A DNA stretch of 24,601 bases from an archaeon (lineage in GTDB: Archaea; Asgardarchaeota; Hermodarchaeia; Hermodarchaeales; Hermodarchaeaceae), in the NCBI GenBank assembly GCA_016550425.1, contig JABXGS010000006.1, positions 1-24,601 of the forward strand. The letters run 5' to 3'. A model generated the notes under the pieces. It saw nothing but the letters and a program-made list of their open reading frames with translations, did not search any database and was not told where the DNA came from. Shown piece by piece: positions 1-7,956 of this stretch (position 1 is the stretch's first letter; each line of letters begins with the position of its first letter). The translations under genes were made by a program, and so were the position numbers.

Positions 1-302
1 CACGCATCAAAGAGTGTGTCAGTAAGTGTACTTTCCCTCAAGGTAATCGTGCCCTTGAATCCCATGTGATGAGGAGAATAGCCAAAGCATATGGGAGGAG
101 TCACCACGACCTTAACCTTCGTCCACAACCGTTCTGCAGCCATCTTGGCAAATTCGAGTGCTGTGAAGTGATCATTGTCAAGGGGGAGGGCAGGTCCATG
201 TTGCTCAGTTGAACCTACAGGGATAATAGCGATATTTGATTCAGTAAGACGTTGCTCTACCTCGGGCCAAGTCATTTTTCCAAGCATGTAACTTTTTGAC
301 AC
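1..302 (-). CDS. creatininase-family amidohydrolase (N-terminal part; gene leaves the window)
   Basis: I read about 100 residues of a metal-dependent amidohydrolase of the creatininase fold, cut by the left edge. Seen: IIPVGSTEQHGP followed by PLDNDH, which supplies the family's metal ligands (E33, H35, D44 counted from the chosen start), then a SPHH..FKGTITL block typical of the family. I chose the GTG at 302-300 because AGGTGA (308-313, minus strand) lies five bases ahead of it. An in-frame ATG at 287 would leave that site about 20 bases away. The family includes creatininase, the archaeal formamidopyrimidine hydrolase ArfB and the mycofactocin peptidase MftE, so the substrate cannot be assigned. 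It is last in a run with an aminomutase-like and a dehydrogenase-like gene and may also have its own promoter (TATA 339-348). Confidence 0.88.
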   Translation of the reverse strand, partial: MSKSYMLGKMTWPEVEQRLTESNIAIIPVGSTEQHGPALPLDNDHFTALEFAKMAAERLWTKVKVVVTPPICFGYSPHHMGFKGTITLRESTLTDTLFDA

Positions 303-307
303 AACAG

Positions 308-313
308 TCACCT
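308..313 (-). promoter_or_regulatory. Shine-Dalgarno site deciding the creatininase start
   Basis: On the minus strand AGGTGA lies five bases before the GTG at 302-300. It matches the archaeal 16S tail complement (GGAGGTGATC) and supports the GTG over the in-frame ATG at 287. Confidence 0.6.
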
Positions 314-338
314 AACCATTGCAAGGCAACTATCTGGC

Positions 339-348
339 ATTATATATT
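339..348 (-). promoter_or_regulatory. TATA box candidate for the creatininase-family gene
   Basis: The minus strand reads AATATATAAT in the 90-base gap after the aminomutase-like gene. A start of transcription about 26 bases downstream, near 318, would give a leader of roughly 16 bases that still contains the AGGTGA site. This fits internal transcription of the last gene in the operon. It rests on sequence match and spacing only. Confidence 0.45.
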
Positions 349-392
349 GCGGAAATTCAAAGTGGCACAATATAACCTGAAAGGCTGTATGT

Positions 393-1703
393 TTAGTCCG
401 TGTGGGCTTTGAAGTTCGGGGCAATTCTTTGGACTACTTCTAGAGTATGCTGAATATCGGCTTCAGAATGTGCAAAAGAAAGTGCTCCGAGCCCATGATA
501 GCCAAAGATGCCTTCTTCGACGAGGGTGGCTTGCAAAAGGTCGGTGCGTTCTTTATCAAAGACTTCACCGATTTGTGAGGGGGTGAGATATTTATCAGTT
601 AGGGGAGATTTGAGAAGATGGAGGAAAGCAATGGAACCCTCCCCAGTGGCTAGGGCGGGTATTCCTTCGTCGTTGAAAATTGCTGTTATTTCTTCACGGA
701 ATTTGTTTCCTCGCCGATTAAGCTGAGAGTATTCATCCTTGTTAGCTTTGAGAGCGTTAAGGGTGGCTTTTCCGGATTCCATAGTGAGATGGTGGGCAGA
801 AAATGTTCCTCCACCAACCCAGCGACCACTAGGTGCTCCCGGCGCCGCTAGTTTCATCACGTCTTCGCGACCACCGTATACTCCGAGAGGCATTCCCCCT
901 GCAACAATTTTGCCAAGGGTAACTAGGTCGGGTTCGACTCCGTATACTCTGTTGCCTGCTGTTCCAAAACAGAGGCGGAATCCTGTTATGATTTCATCAA
1001 ATATTAGGAGGATATCATGGTTTTCTGTTTCTTCTCTGAGGTAGGAAAGAAATTCGGGTTCTGGGGCTAGTCCTCCACCAGCTCCAAGAACCGGTTCAAT
1101 AATGATGGCAGCTAATTCCTTTCCATGGGCTTTGAGAAGGGAATCAAAGCTGTTGCGATCGTTGAATTCGAAATAGGCACCAGTGAAGAAAGGCTCATCT
1201 TTGTAAGGGTAGTGGAGATGGTAGCATAGGGAGTCATTACCTCCATGCCAGCCACCATTGACTTTGGCTACTAATTTTTTGCCTGTAAATAATCGGCACA
1301 GACGGGTCGAATACATCGTGGCGTCGGAGCCAGTTGTAGTTAAACGTAATAGCTTCATATATGGAATCGCGTCTTGGAGCAGTTCACCAAATTCAATCTG
1401 TGGTTCATTAAGAGCCCCTAGATGAACTCCGTAATCTAGTCTGCCTAAGATGGCTTTTCGGATAGCGGGGTAATTATGACCCAAGATGAGAGAGAAATGG
1501 GTCATCCAATAGTCTATGTATTCGTTACCATCCACGTCCCAGATGTGGCTACCGTCGCCACGCTGTATAAAAGGTGGATAAACATGAACCCGATCGAGCC
1601 CGAAAGTTCGTATATTGTGGCTCATGCCGCCAGGGAATATTCTGCGGGAACGATCCCAGTCGGCTTTGGATTTTTTGGTGACTTCTTTATAGTGCTCTAA
1701 CAT
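393..1703 (-). CDS. class III PLP aminotransferase, glutamate-1-semialdehyde aminomutase-like
   Basis: This 436-residue fold-type I PLP enzyme resembles HemL, which moves an amino group within a small carbon chain. Seen: RIFPGGMSHNIR near residues 21-32, the phosphate-binding TTTGSDATM (122-130), IIIEPV (200-205), LLIFDEIITGF with the cofactor-ring Asp236 (232-242), TLGKIVAGGMPLG with the Schiff-base lysine K265, and GGGTFSAHHLTM (298-308). Length is normal for the family. The start ATG has GGAGA nine bases upstream. The family also contains beta-amino-acid aminotransferases and other aminomutases. No haem-pathway gene is nearby, and the gene follows a diaminopentanoate dehydrogenase-like gene by 45 bases. 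I therefore expect a catabolic or unusual amino-acid role and give no gene symbol. Confidence 0.93.
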   Translation of the reverse strand: MLEHYKEVTKKSKADWDRSRRIFPGGMSHNIRTFGLDRVHVYPPFIQRGDGSHIWDVDGNEYIDYWMTHFSLILGHNYPAIRKAILGRLDYGVHLGALNEPQIEFGELLQDAIPYMKLLRLTTTGSDATMYSTRLCRLFTGKKLVAKVNGGWHGGNDSLCYHLHYPYKDEPFFTGAYFEFNDRNSFDSLLKAHGKELAAIIIEPVLGAGGGLAPEPEFLSYLREETENHDILLIFDEIITGFRLCFGTAGNRVYGVEPDLVTLGKIVAGGMPLGVYGGREDVMKLAAPGAPSGRWVGGGTFSAHHLTMESGKATLNALKANKDEYSQLNRRGNKFREEITAIFNDEGIPALATGEGSIAFLHLLKSPLTDKYLTPSQIGEVFDKERTDLLQATLVEEGIFGYHGLGALSFAHSEADIQHTLEVVQRIAPNFKAHTD

Positions 1704-1748
1704 CTATTCCTATCTCCTTTGTTGTGGAGCTTTTTGATGTAAGTGTGA

Positions 1749-2777
1749 TTATTTCCATACGCGTTCGGTGTTGTGTGGGCAAGGAATGTCCTTCATTGTG
1801 AGAAGACCTGGAGGTGCTGTTATTACTAGGGGTATGAGGTTGATTAGCATTCCAACAGTTCCTTCATCGCCTGGCATTCCCCCTTCGATTCGTTGCTGGA
1901 TATTTGGGTTTCCTTCGATTTTCACTTCATCATAGGCTGGTGAAGCGTCAGCGTAAGCGTTGAAGTCATGAGTTATAATGGTTTCACCGGCTTTTTGTCC
2001 AATGCCTCGGCTTTTAAGCCCACGGACTTCTCCTGGATTTACGGTAGTGTAGGTGGTTATGATTTTTTCAGTAGCTATTACCGGTTCGGGTGGAAATTCT
2101 TCGATGTGATCTAATTGTAGATTGAGGGCAGCCCCAAGCATGCGTATGGATTCAACGAGTCCTACATGACCAGTAATGGCTCCGGTTTCGATAGCATTCC
2201 TGAAATCTTTTTCAGTCATTCCTGTGCCTACTTTCTTTTGAAATGCGTCACGACGTGAACTGGAGTTCATATTCCGAGTCACATGAATTCTGTCTACCTG
2301 TTGACAAGGTGCAGTTAGAACAATGGGCAAAAGGTCCATAAGAAATCCAGGATTGATTCCTGTCCCAAGAAGAGTTTTGCCTTTATTTAATGCAGCATCA
2401 TGTAATTCCTTTGATAATTGTGGGTGCCGCTCATAAGGGTAGGAAAGTTCTTCACAAAGTGAAATCACATCCAAACCTGCTTGTAAACAGGCGAGAATAG
2501 TCGCTTTCACCTTTTGTAGATGTGAAGAAGTAGCAACGATGGCTACATCGGGAGGATTCTCACGGGTTTCATCTAATACTTTTGACAAATCATCCCTGAT
2601 AGTCGTTGAGGTCTTTTGGTCCACCTTGATAAAATCTTCCACTTGCTTGTCCTGAAGGGCTGGATCGATATCAATCACCGTAACTAATTCGAGGTTTTTT
2701 CGCTCGATAATCGCTTTTGAGATCCATTTACCTAAGGTTCCAAACCCAATTTGTATTACGCGAAATGGCTCTGGCAT
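1749..2777 (-). CDS. 2,4-diaminopentanoate dehydrogenase-like NAD(P)-dependent enzyme (DapB-type N-terminus)
   Basis: The N-terminus is a Rossmann domain, VIQIGFGTLGKW, with the GxGxxG dinucleotide loop at residues 11-16 from the chosen start. A mid-protein GTGINPGFLMD block and a C-terminal half ending near GGMPGDEGTVGMLINLIP are typical of the 2,4-diaminopentanoate dehydrogenase group. That enzyme oxidatively deaminates a diamino acid in ornithine fermentation. I chose the ATG at 2777 (342 residues) because GGTGG lies five bases upstream and the length then matches the family. A TTG at 2825 would add 16 residues. The thiolase and mutase genes that accompany this enzyme in clostridial ornithine degradation are not in the window, so the substrate may differ. 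It begins the operon with the PLP enzyme. Confidence 0.85.
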   Translation of the reverse strand: MPEPFRVIQIGFGTLGKWISKAIIERKNLELVTVIDIDPALQDKQVEDFIKVDQKTSTTIRDDLSKVLDETRENPPDVAIVATSSHLQKVKATILACLQAGLDVISLCEELSYPYERHPQLSKELHDAALNKGKTLLGTGINPGFLMDLLPIVLTAPCQQVDRIHVTRNMNSSSRRDAFQKKVGTGMTEKDFRNAIETGAITGHVGLVESIRMLGAALNLQLDHIEEFPPEPVIATEKIITTYTTVNPGEVRGLKSRGIGQKAGETIITHDFNAYADASPAYDEVKIEGNPNIQQRIEGGMPGDEGTVGMLINLIPLVITAPPGLLTMKDIPCPHNTERVWK

Positions 2778-2963
2778 AATATCCACCAATTGAACATCAT
2801 TAGAATAAGCTTTATCCTCACTCAAATTTTAAGGTTTAATCAAATCCTATTGTGCCTTACTTTTTCCTAGCGGAATGTGTTTGATTTCTCATCTCTTTGC
2901 TGATATCGTGTGTAATGATTTACTGGAAATGCCTATTGTATTTTCTTTGTGTGAGGATATTAG

Positions 2964-2973
2964 TAATATAATA
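2964..2973 (+). promoter_or_regulatory. TATA box for a probably leaderless transcript
   Basis: TAATATAATA is centred about 25 bases before the ATG at 2993, and no SD site lies between them. That geometry places transcription start at or next to the start codon, as in leaderless archaeal messages. Confidence 0.6.
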
Positions 2974-2992
2974 TGATAACACAGTTTATTTT

Positions 2993-3208
2993 ATGCCACC
3001 AAAAAAGCCCTCTTCATGGGAGAATAGAATTCGAGAGATGGTGCCTTGTATTCTTGCACTGCTAATTTTTATTGTTCCCCTTATCGTCTATGTGGTTGTC
3101 TTTCCCACTGTGGGACCGATTATTGCGCTCTTTGCGGGCGTTGGAGCTTATTTGATTATTTTGGGTATCTGCATTATAATATGGTGGAGGGGGCGTGTTA
3201 CAGAATAA
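2993..3208 (+). CDS. small two-helix membrane protein, unknown function
   Basis: A 71-residue protein that I do not recognise. It has a basic, proline-containing N-terminus (MPPKKPSSW), two hydrophobic helices at about residues 16-37 and 41-65, and a short WWRGRVTE tail. Both ends are probably cytoplasmic. A TATA box with leaderless spacing stands directly ahead, which argues that the ORF is real despite its size. An overlapping +1-frame ORF lacks such a promoter and is treated as a shadow. A second membrane protein follows 41 bases downstream on the same strand and may share the transcript. Confidence 0.6.
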   Translation: MPPKKPSSWENRIREMVPCILALLIFIVPLIVYVVVFPTVGPIIALFAGVGAYLIILGICIIIWWRGRVTE

Positions 3209-3249
3209 CCGCCTCTTTTTCTCACAATTTTAAAATTTGACAAAACCAG

Positions 3250-3735
3250 ATGTGGATTAGATTGGCTAGCAGATTCTCATTTGAATCAGGATATGGCGTG
3301 AAAGTGTTAGCGATTATTCATGCCCTAATTGGTGTCACTCTCTTCGCCATTACACTGTTGGTGAATCCCACGATCTTATTGTGTTCAGGCATACCCTATG
3401 CATCTTTTCAACTATTTCTGTTAAGTTGGTGGCTGTGGCGCTTTCCCCGAATTGATTCGTTCCGGACACGAATCCTCCCTATCAGTCTTAAAAGGCAACC
3501 AATGACTGAAGAGCAAGAAGTACAGTTGCTACAACGGGCTTGGCAATTTCAGCTAGTCTTTGTTAGCTTATGGGGTTGGATTTGCACCGCTCTTCTTGGA
3601 ACCTTAGCTAACTGGTGGATGCTTTGGGGAGGTTGTCCTTGGGCATCAGTTTTACTCCTGGGAGGCGTGTTACTAGGAGTTGCAGGATGGATCCTAGGTA
3701 GCGCATGGATAGTCCATATTGTCTACAAGGAATAG
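3250..3735 (+). CDS. multi-pass membrane protein, unknown function
   Basis: A 161-residue, tryptophan-rich membrane protein of no family I recognise. Hydrophobic segments lie at about 18-37, 43-64, 99-120 and 132-158. They are separated by a soluble, charged loop (about 65-98) containing RFPRIDSFRTR and MTEEQEVQLLQRAW. The four-helix pattern with a middle cytoplasmic loop looks like two helical hairpins. The start ATG has no clear SD site; an AT-rich TTTTAAAA stretch sits at 3228-3235. It ends 26 bases from the convergent M20 gene. It is probably co-transcribed with the two-helix protein before it. Confidence 0.65.
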   Translation: MWIRLASRFSFESGYGVKVLAIIHALIGVTLFAITLLVNPTILLCSGIPYASFQLFLLSWWLWRFPRIDSFRTRILPISLKRQPMTEEQEVQLLQRAWQFQLVFVSLWGWICTALLGTLANWWMLWGGCPWASVLLLGGVLLGVAGWILGSAWIVHIVYKE

Positions 3736-3761
3736 GGTATTGTTAGGAATATGGCACGCTT

Positions 3762-4979
3762 TTAGAACTTAAACTGGTCCTTTGAGAGTTGGCCTAGTGC
3801 AACAAAGACATCACGGCAATCCCGTAAATCTTCTAACCACACAAATTCATTATGACCATGATAGCGGGTGCCATCCCGAAGGGCACCAAAGGTGACAACG
3901 GGGATACCAACTTCTGCAAGATACATTCCATCATCGAAGCCTAAATCGGCACCAAGATAGAATTCACGACCTAATGTATTCTCGGTAACTTTTTGGAAAA
4001 GCTGTACCCAGGGATGTTCAGGCTTTGTAAAGTAGCCTGAGGCTTTGTTGATAATTTCCATTTTGATTTTTGCACCCTGTTGTTTTGCGGTCTCGTCTAT
4101 GAAGGTTTTCATATTCTTGGCTGCTTCATCTGGGTCTTCTTCAGGGGTGAGTCGGCGATCGAACCGAAACTCGCAACTATCAGGGATGATATTTTCCTTT
4201 CGCCATGCTTTAACCATGCTCACTGATAATCGTCCATAGAGTTGGGGCTTTACTGCCGCAGGGGGTCCGCGAAGGCTACTAGTGGTTTGTTCTTTGATTG
4301 TTTCGTGATGGTTTTCAAGTGCTTGGATAAGACGACTCGCGCGATAGATTGGATTATCGAGGATATCAGGATTTCCACTATGTCCTCCTTCACCCTTTAC
4401 AATGACTTTGCCCCAAATCGAGCCGCTAGCTCCAATTCCGATATATTGGTTGCCCGCATCAACGACAATAGCTGCATTTCCCCTTATTTTCGCCTGATTG
4501 AACAAATAATTAATGCCCCCTGGTCCACCAGTCTCTTCATCACAAGCTGCACAAAGACGTAAATTGATGTCAACATCTTTATCTAGCAGCTTCCTCATGG
4601 CACCTAATCCGATGACAATTCCTGATTTGTCGTCAGCGGCACCCCGTCCAAAGGCTTTTTCGCCTTTTATTGTGAGATGGAATGGGTCAGTCTCCCATTT
4701 TTCTCGTTCAACCGGAACCACATCATAGTGACACACAAATAGCACAGTAACATCGGATCCGGTATCCAGATCAACAATCACATTCGGACGCGATTCACCA
4801 TCTTCTGTGGCACTCTTTCCATCAATGATTTTGGTTTTAAGCCCAAGTTTGTCAGCTTCGGTCTTAATAAGAGACGCACATTCAGGATAGTTCTTTCGCG
4901 TAGTACCTGTATTAGTAGTGTCTAATGCCACTAATTTTCCCAGCAAGTCGAGTTCCCAATCAATAGTTTCCCAAGTCAT
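3762..4979 (-). CDS. M20-family metallohydrolase (ArgE/DapE/carboxypeptidase-like)
   Basis: This 405-residue di-zinc hydrolase removes acyl or amino-acid groups from amino-acid derivatives or small peptides. Seen: CHYDVVP with metal ligand H84 and D86, GRGAADDKSG with bridging D116, ACDEETGG with the catalytic base E148 and ligand E149, VVDAG with D174, GEGGHSG with the dimerisation-domain His200, and a C-terminal HGHNE with H374. All the family's metal positions are therefore present. Length fits ArgE/DapE relatives. No arginine or lysine biosynthesis gene adjoins, so a scavenging peptidase or deacylase is as likely as a biosynthetic enzyme. A TATA-like box lies about 45 bases upstream, after the terminator of the preceding operon, so it appears to be a single transcript. 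Confidence 0.93.
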   Translation of the reverse strand: MTWETIDWELDLLGKLVALDTTNTGTTRKNYPECASLIKTEADKLGLKTKIIDGKSATEDGESRPNVIVDLDTGSDVTVLFVCHYDVVPVEREKWETDPFHLTIKGEKAFGRGAADDKSGIVIGLGAMRKLLDKDVDINLRLCAACDEETGGPGGINYLFNQAKIRGNAAIVVDAGNQYIGIGASGSIWGKVIVKGEGGHSGNPDILDNPIYRASRLIQALENHHETIKEQTTSSLRGPPAAVKPQLYGRLSVSMVKAWRKENIIPDSCEFRFDRRLTPEEDPDEAAKNMKTFIDETAKQQGAKIKMEIINKASGYFTKPEHPWVQLFQKVTENTLGREFYLGADLGFDDGMYLAEVGIPVVTFGALRDGTRYHGHNEFVWLEDLRDCRDVFVALGQLSKDQFKF

Positions 4980-5021
4980 AAGCTCATATCCTTCGAATGA
5001 AGAACAAATACTCGCACTAAA

Positions 5022-5030
5022 TTAATATTA
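5022..5030 (-). promoter_or_regulatory. TATA box candidate for the M20 hydrolase
   Basis: The minus strand reads TAATATTAAT just after a GC-rich GAGCGGGAA element that could act as a BRE. Predicted transcription start is near 5001, giving a leader of about 22 bases before the ATG at 4979. Confidence 0.4.
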
Positions 5031-5100
5031 TTCCCGCTCAAAAAACTTCGATACAATCAGAATTCCATGAGCTACAAGAAGTCACCTTAGCCAATATGAA

Positions 5101-5155
5101 AAAAGAAAGGGGGAGGGAATAGACACGGGAGATAACCCGATATAGCGTCTATTCC
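5101..5155 (-). terminator. hairpin terminator of the leftward ECF operon
   Basis: On the minus strand GGAATAGAC (5147-5155) pairs perfectly with GTCTATTCC (5116-5124). The loop holds a second small stem, CGGG/CCCG (5126-5129 with 5136-5139). A pyrimidine-rich tail, CCCTCCCCCTTTCTTTT, follows. The stem includes the stop codon of the two-helix gene, so folding begins as translation ends. Confidence 0.65.
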
Positions 5156-5421
5156 TTTTTAAAGAAGGTTCGTCGTAGGAAGAAGATTATGATTATGATA
5201 ATGATGATCAGGGCGATCATGATTCCAGCAGAAGCTAATAGTCCGATATTCTCGTAACTGAATGGGCGCTGACCCCAAAAGACATTCCAATTGATGATTT
5301 GCAGCCCAAACCAATCAGCCCATGTGCTTCCTCCGAGAAGCCTGACCACAGCGAGGATGATGATTATGATGATAATGATGAGAAACCATGCCCACCAATT
5401 CTTCTTAAAGAATTCAGACAT
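5149..5421 (-). CDS. two-helix small membrane partner of the ECF S component (CbiN-like layout)
   Basis: A 90-residue protein with two very hydrophobic helices (about 12-28 and 59-82). Each contains an unbroken isoleucine run, and they are joined by a loop of about 30 residues rich in tryptophan (STWADWFGL, WNVFWGQRPF). Both ends are basic. GAGGAGG lies about nine bases before the ATG, inside the end of the S-component gene, and only three bases separate the two genes, so translation is tightly coupled. CbiN and NikN of cobalt and nickel ECF systems are also two-helix proteins of about this size encoded beside their S component. I see no sequence motif that proves kinship, so the comparison rests on layout and context. 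It may be an accessory subunit that stabilises or gates the S component. Confidence 0.75.
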   Translation of the reverse strand: MSEFFKKNWWAWFLIIIIIIIILAVVRLLGGSTWADWFGLQIINWNVFWGQRPFSYENIGLLASAGIMIALIIIIIIIIFFLRRTFFKKE

Positions 5422-5424
5422 AAT

Positions 5425-6003
5425 CTATTCCTCCTCGCCTCCAGTCCATAACCAAGCTGGTCGCATGAAGTCTGGGAAGAGTTTCAGGATGATCCAGAGT
5501 GGGATAATCGCTTGTATAACATAGATTAGATAGGTTCCACCGAGGAAGGATGCGATCATTTCAGCTTCGAAAGAAACGAGTCCCACTATAGCTAATTCGT
5601 AGTTGAAAATGGTTAGTGCAATGGCTTCTGCTACTGCTATGACGATTGATAGGATGACTAATGAATAAATGCCGTACGCTACATCTCGTTTCTCAAAGAT
5701 ATGTTTGCTGAAAATCGATAGGATAATTCCGATTAGTGGGTAGTAGATCACATCACAAAACGGTACAGACGATGGGAGGCCTATAAGTATGCCAACACCG
5801 ACAGCAACCCAAGGTCCACCTGCGAAGGCGGCGATCACGTTGATACTTTCCCGAATATCAAGAACGTATGGAGGATATAATGGAATTACTAGTCCAAGAG
5901 CACGCCAGGCAAATCCAAGACCACCAAAAGCAGCGATCATAGCAACTTGCCTTGACGTCAAAAGTGGTCGACGATATGACTCTGATTCAGTGATTTTAAT
6001 CAC
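5425..6003 (-). CDS. ECF transporter S component-like membrane protein
   Basis: A 192-residue protein with about five or six hydrophobic segments (roughly 18-40, 54-78, 84-100, 110-134, 138-160, 162-177). Its N-terminus has the small-residue pattern of substrate-binding S components, AMIAAFGGLGFAWRALG, where the first helix packs on EcfT. Loops containing YPPYVLDIRES and GLPSSVPFCDV could contribute to a binding site. The nearest biosynthetic genes give no hint of the substrate, and no riboswitch is visible upstream. It is divergent from genes for the energising module (fused ATPase and EcfT), which is the main support for the call. The start is a GTG without an SD site, about 50 bases downstream of a good TATA box. 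Confidence 0.75.
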   Translation of the reverse strand: MIKITESESYRRPLLTSRQVAMIAAFGGLGFAWRALGLVIPLYPPYVLDIRESINVIAAFAGGPWVAVGVGILIGLPSSVPFCDVIYYPLIGIILSIFSKHIFEKRDVAYGIYSLVILSIVIAVAEAIALTIFNYELAIVGLVSFEAEMIASFLGGTYLIYVIQAIIPLWIILKLFPDFMRPAWLWTGGEEE

Positions 6004-6049
6004 CGAAAAAGAGATATGATAAACTAGTAATATTAATCATTGACGGTCA

Positions 6050-6057
6050 TTTATATA
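6050..6057 (-). promoter_or_regulatory. TATA box of the S-component operon
   Basis: The minus strand reads GGG TATATAAA TGA. Transcription would start near 6028, about 25 bases before the GTG at 6003. It lies in the 222-base divergent region shared with the ATPase gene, so one regulator could control both arms. I see no inverted repeat there. Confidence 0.6.
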
Positions 6058-6192
6058 CCCTTGAAAAACTCGGAAAAATACCTGTTTTGTCCCTTTTTTT
6101 CGCTTAGAATGCGATTTTTTCACTATTAGAGCATAACTGATTCTTGTTTTTGATTAAAATCTTGTATCAATGTAACAGCTAAATATCTGAAC

Positions 6193-6199
6193 ATATAAT
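6193..6199 (+). promoter_or_regulatory. TATA box of the EcfA-EcfT operon
   Basis: ATATAAT is centred 30 bases before the GTG at 6226 and 39 before the ATG at 6235. This fits a leaderless or very short-leader message. The AT-rich stretch between this box and the opposite-facing box at 6050-6057 holds several T-runs but no motif I recognise. Confidence 0.55.
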
Positions 6200-6225
6200 C
6201 AGTCGAGACGAGCCACCTAGGACGC

Positions 6226-7956
6226 GTGGTTGCAATGGAAGGCAACGCCGATATTTTGATGGAAGATGTTTCTTTTACCTATCAAGGGTCTGACCAGCCT
6301 GCACTTGAAAATATTAATCTCCGCATGGAACCTGGCGAGATTATAATGCTTTCAGGTCCAGCAGGGGCAGGAAAATCCACTCTATGCCAAATGCTGAATG
6401 GACTGGTACCACATTTCTTTCGTGGTACAATGACGGGTACTGTCCAAATTCAAGGAAAAAATACACGCAAAAATACTATTGCATACCTATCTCAGCGTGT
6501 AGGATTATTATTCCAGGATCCTGCGGCCCAATTAATCGCACCTACCGTTAACGAGGAGATTGCTTTTGGCGCTGAGAACTATGGCGTTCCACGTGATGAA
6601 ATAATAAACCGTGTGGAGAACTTTAGAAAATTGGTACGGCTTGATCGCTATGCGAATACAAGTCCTCACCGCCTTTCAGGAGGCGAACAGCAAGCATGTG
6701 CACTTGCAGCGGTCATGGCGATGTATCCAGATATCTACGTTCTTGACGAACCCACATCAAACTTGGACCCAATTGGGAGTCACCGGGTTCTAGAACTTAT
6801 CACCCAGATGGTTCGTGAAGAAAAGAAGACCATGCTAATCGTCGAGCACAAGATGGAAGAATTGTTGCCTATCGTTGATCGCCTTATCATCCTCAATGAA
6901 GGAAAAATCATTCTTGAAGGGACGCCAAGAGACCTATTAAAAGATGTTAAGTTAATGGGGAAAATTGGTCTCAAACCACCGCAAGTTGCCCTTCTCGCCT
7001 CAGAAATTGATAGCGGACACATCGGCTCTGAACTCCCCCTGACATTAGATGAGGCTATTACACAATTCAAATCACTATTGAAAAAACGAGACGGACAGCC
7101 AATAAAATTAGAAGAAAAAAAGACAGTGCAGCTAGGTGAAGAGATTTTACGAACGGAATCGCTCTGGCATGTTTATGAAGAGGGCGAAGTCCAAGCACTT
7201 CGAGGCATCGATCTTTCAATCAAGGCAGGAGATTTTGTTGGGATAATTGGACAAAACGGATCAGGAAAAACCACCCTGGTTAAACACTTCAACGGCCTTC
7301 TATTGCCAACCTATGGTGATGCATGGATAATGGGCGATAACTCGAAGGACAAAACAATCGCACAATTATCTACTCAAGTGGGATATGTATTCCAAAATCC
7401 CGACTTTCAAATCTGTTGCCAAACCGTTAAAGATGAAATGGAATTTGGGCCAAAGAACCTGAAACTCAATCAAGAAGAAATCGATCGACGTCGTGATGAG
7501 GTAGCTAAACTCTTTGGTTTTGATGAACTGCTAGAAGAAAAACCCTTTTCGTTAAGTAAAGGTGAGCGGCAGAAGCTTGCCGTGGCTTCAGTTCTTGCTA
7601 TGCGCCCTGAGGTTCTCATTGTTGATGAACCAACAACAGGCCAAGATTACAAAACGGGTAATGAGATGATGGAATTTTATCGTCGCTTAAACCAAGGTGG
7701 TAAAACGATAATCATTATCACGCACGATATGAACCTTGCTGCCGAGTACTGTAATCGAATTATCGTTCTCCGTAAAGGGCGTATTCTTCTGGATGGTCCG
7801 GTTCGTGATGTATATTCACAATCAGAGACTCTTGCCAGTAGTTTTATCCAGGCTCCACAAATTACCCGGTTTGGTCAAGCTTTGGTTGAGTATGGGTTGC
7901 CAATTAACGCATTGAATGTAGATGAGATGGCAGATTATGTATCCAAGCTTTTATGA
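6226..7956 (+). CDS. fused double ATPase of an ECF transporter (EcfA1-EcfA2 type)
   Basis: This 576-residue protein joins two ABC ATPase domains that power an energy-coupling-factor importer. Domain 1: Walker A GPAGAGKST (44-52), Q-loop FQDPAAQ (96-102), signature LSGGEQQ (150-156), Walker B YVLDEPTSNLD (171-181), H-loop H208. Domain 2: Walker A GQNGSGKTT (342-350), Q-loop FQNPDFQ (389-395), signature LSKGERQ (443-449), Walker B LIVDEPTTGQD (464-474), H-loop H500. All catalytic positions are intact in both halves. In domain 2 the signature is LSKGE rather than LSGGE. The start could be GTG 6226, ATG 6235 or ATG 6259; the TATA spacing favours the first two. The stop overlaps the upstream ATG of the EcfT reading frame. 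Confidence 0.95.
   Translation: MVAMEGNADILMEDVSFTYQGSDQPALENINLRMEPGEIIMLSGPAGAGKSTLCQMLNGLVPHFFRGTMTGTVQIQGKNTRKNTIAYLSQRVGLLFQDPAAQLIAPTVNEEIAFGAENYGVPRDEIINRVENFRKLVRLDRYANTSPHRLSGGEQQACALAAVMAMYPDIYVLDEPTSNLDPIGSHRVLELITQMVREEKKTMLIVEHKMEELLPIVDRLIILNEGKIILEGTPRDLLKDVKLMGKIGLKPPQVALLASEIDSGHIGSELPLTLDEAITQFKSLLKKRDGQPIKLEEKKTVQLGEEILRTESLWHVYEEGEVQALRGIDLSIKAGDFVGIIGQNGSGKTTLVKHFNGLLLPTYGDAWIMGDNSKDKTIAQLSTQVGYVFQNPDFQICCQTVKDEMEFGPKNLKLNQEEIDRRRDEVAKLFGFDELLEEKPFSLSKGERQKLAVASVLAMRPEVLIVDEPTTGQDYKTGNEMMEFYRRLNQGGKTIIIITHDMNLAAEYCNRIIVLRKGRILLDGPVRDVYSQSETLASSFIQAPQITRFGQALVEYGLPINALNVDEMADYVSKLL

Noticed and set aside
393..1703. Assignment of the PLP enzyme as HemL of haem biosynthesis
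   Set aside because: The family match is clear, but no tetrapyrrole gene is nearby and the operon partner is a diaminopentanoate dehydrogenase-like enzyme. The symbol was withheld.
5330..5390. GAT/ATG-rich tract on the plus strand as a simple repeat
   Set aside because: It is the reverse of mixed Ile codons (ATT, ATC, ATA) encoding the hydrophobic run of the two-helix protein. The codons vary, so it reads as coding sequence under protein-level constraint.
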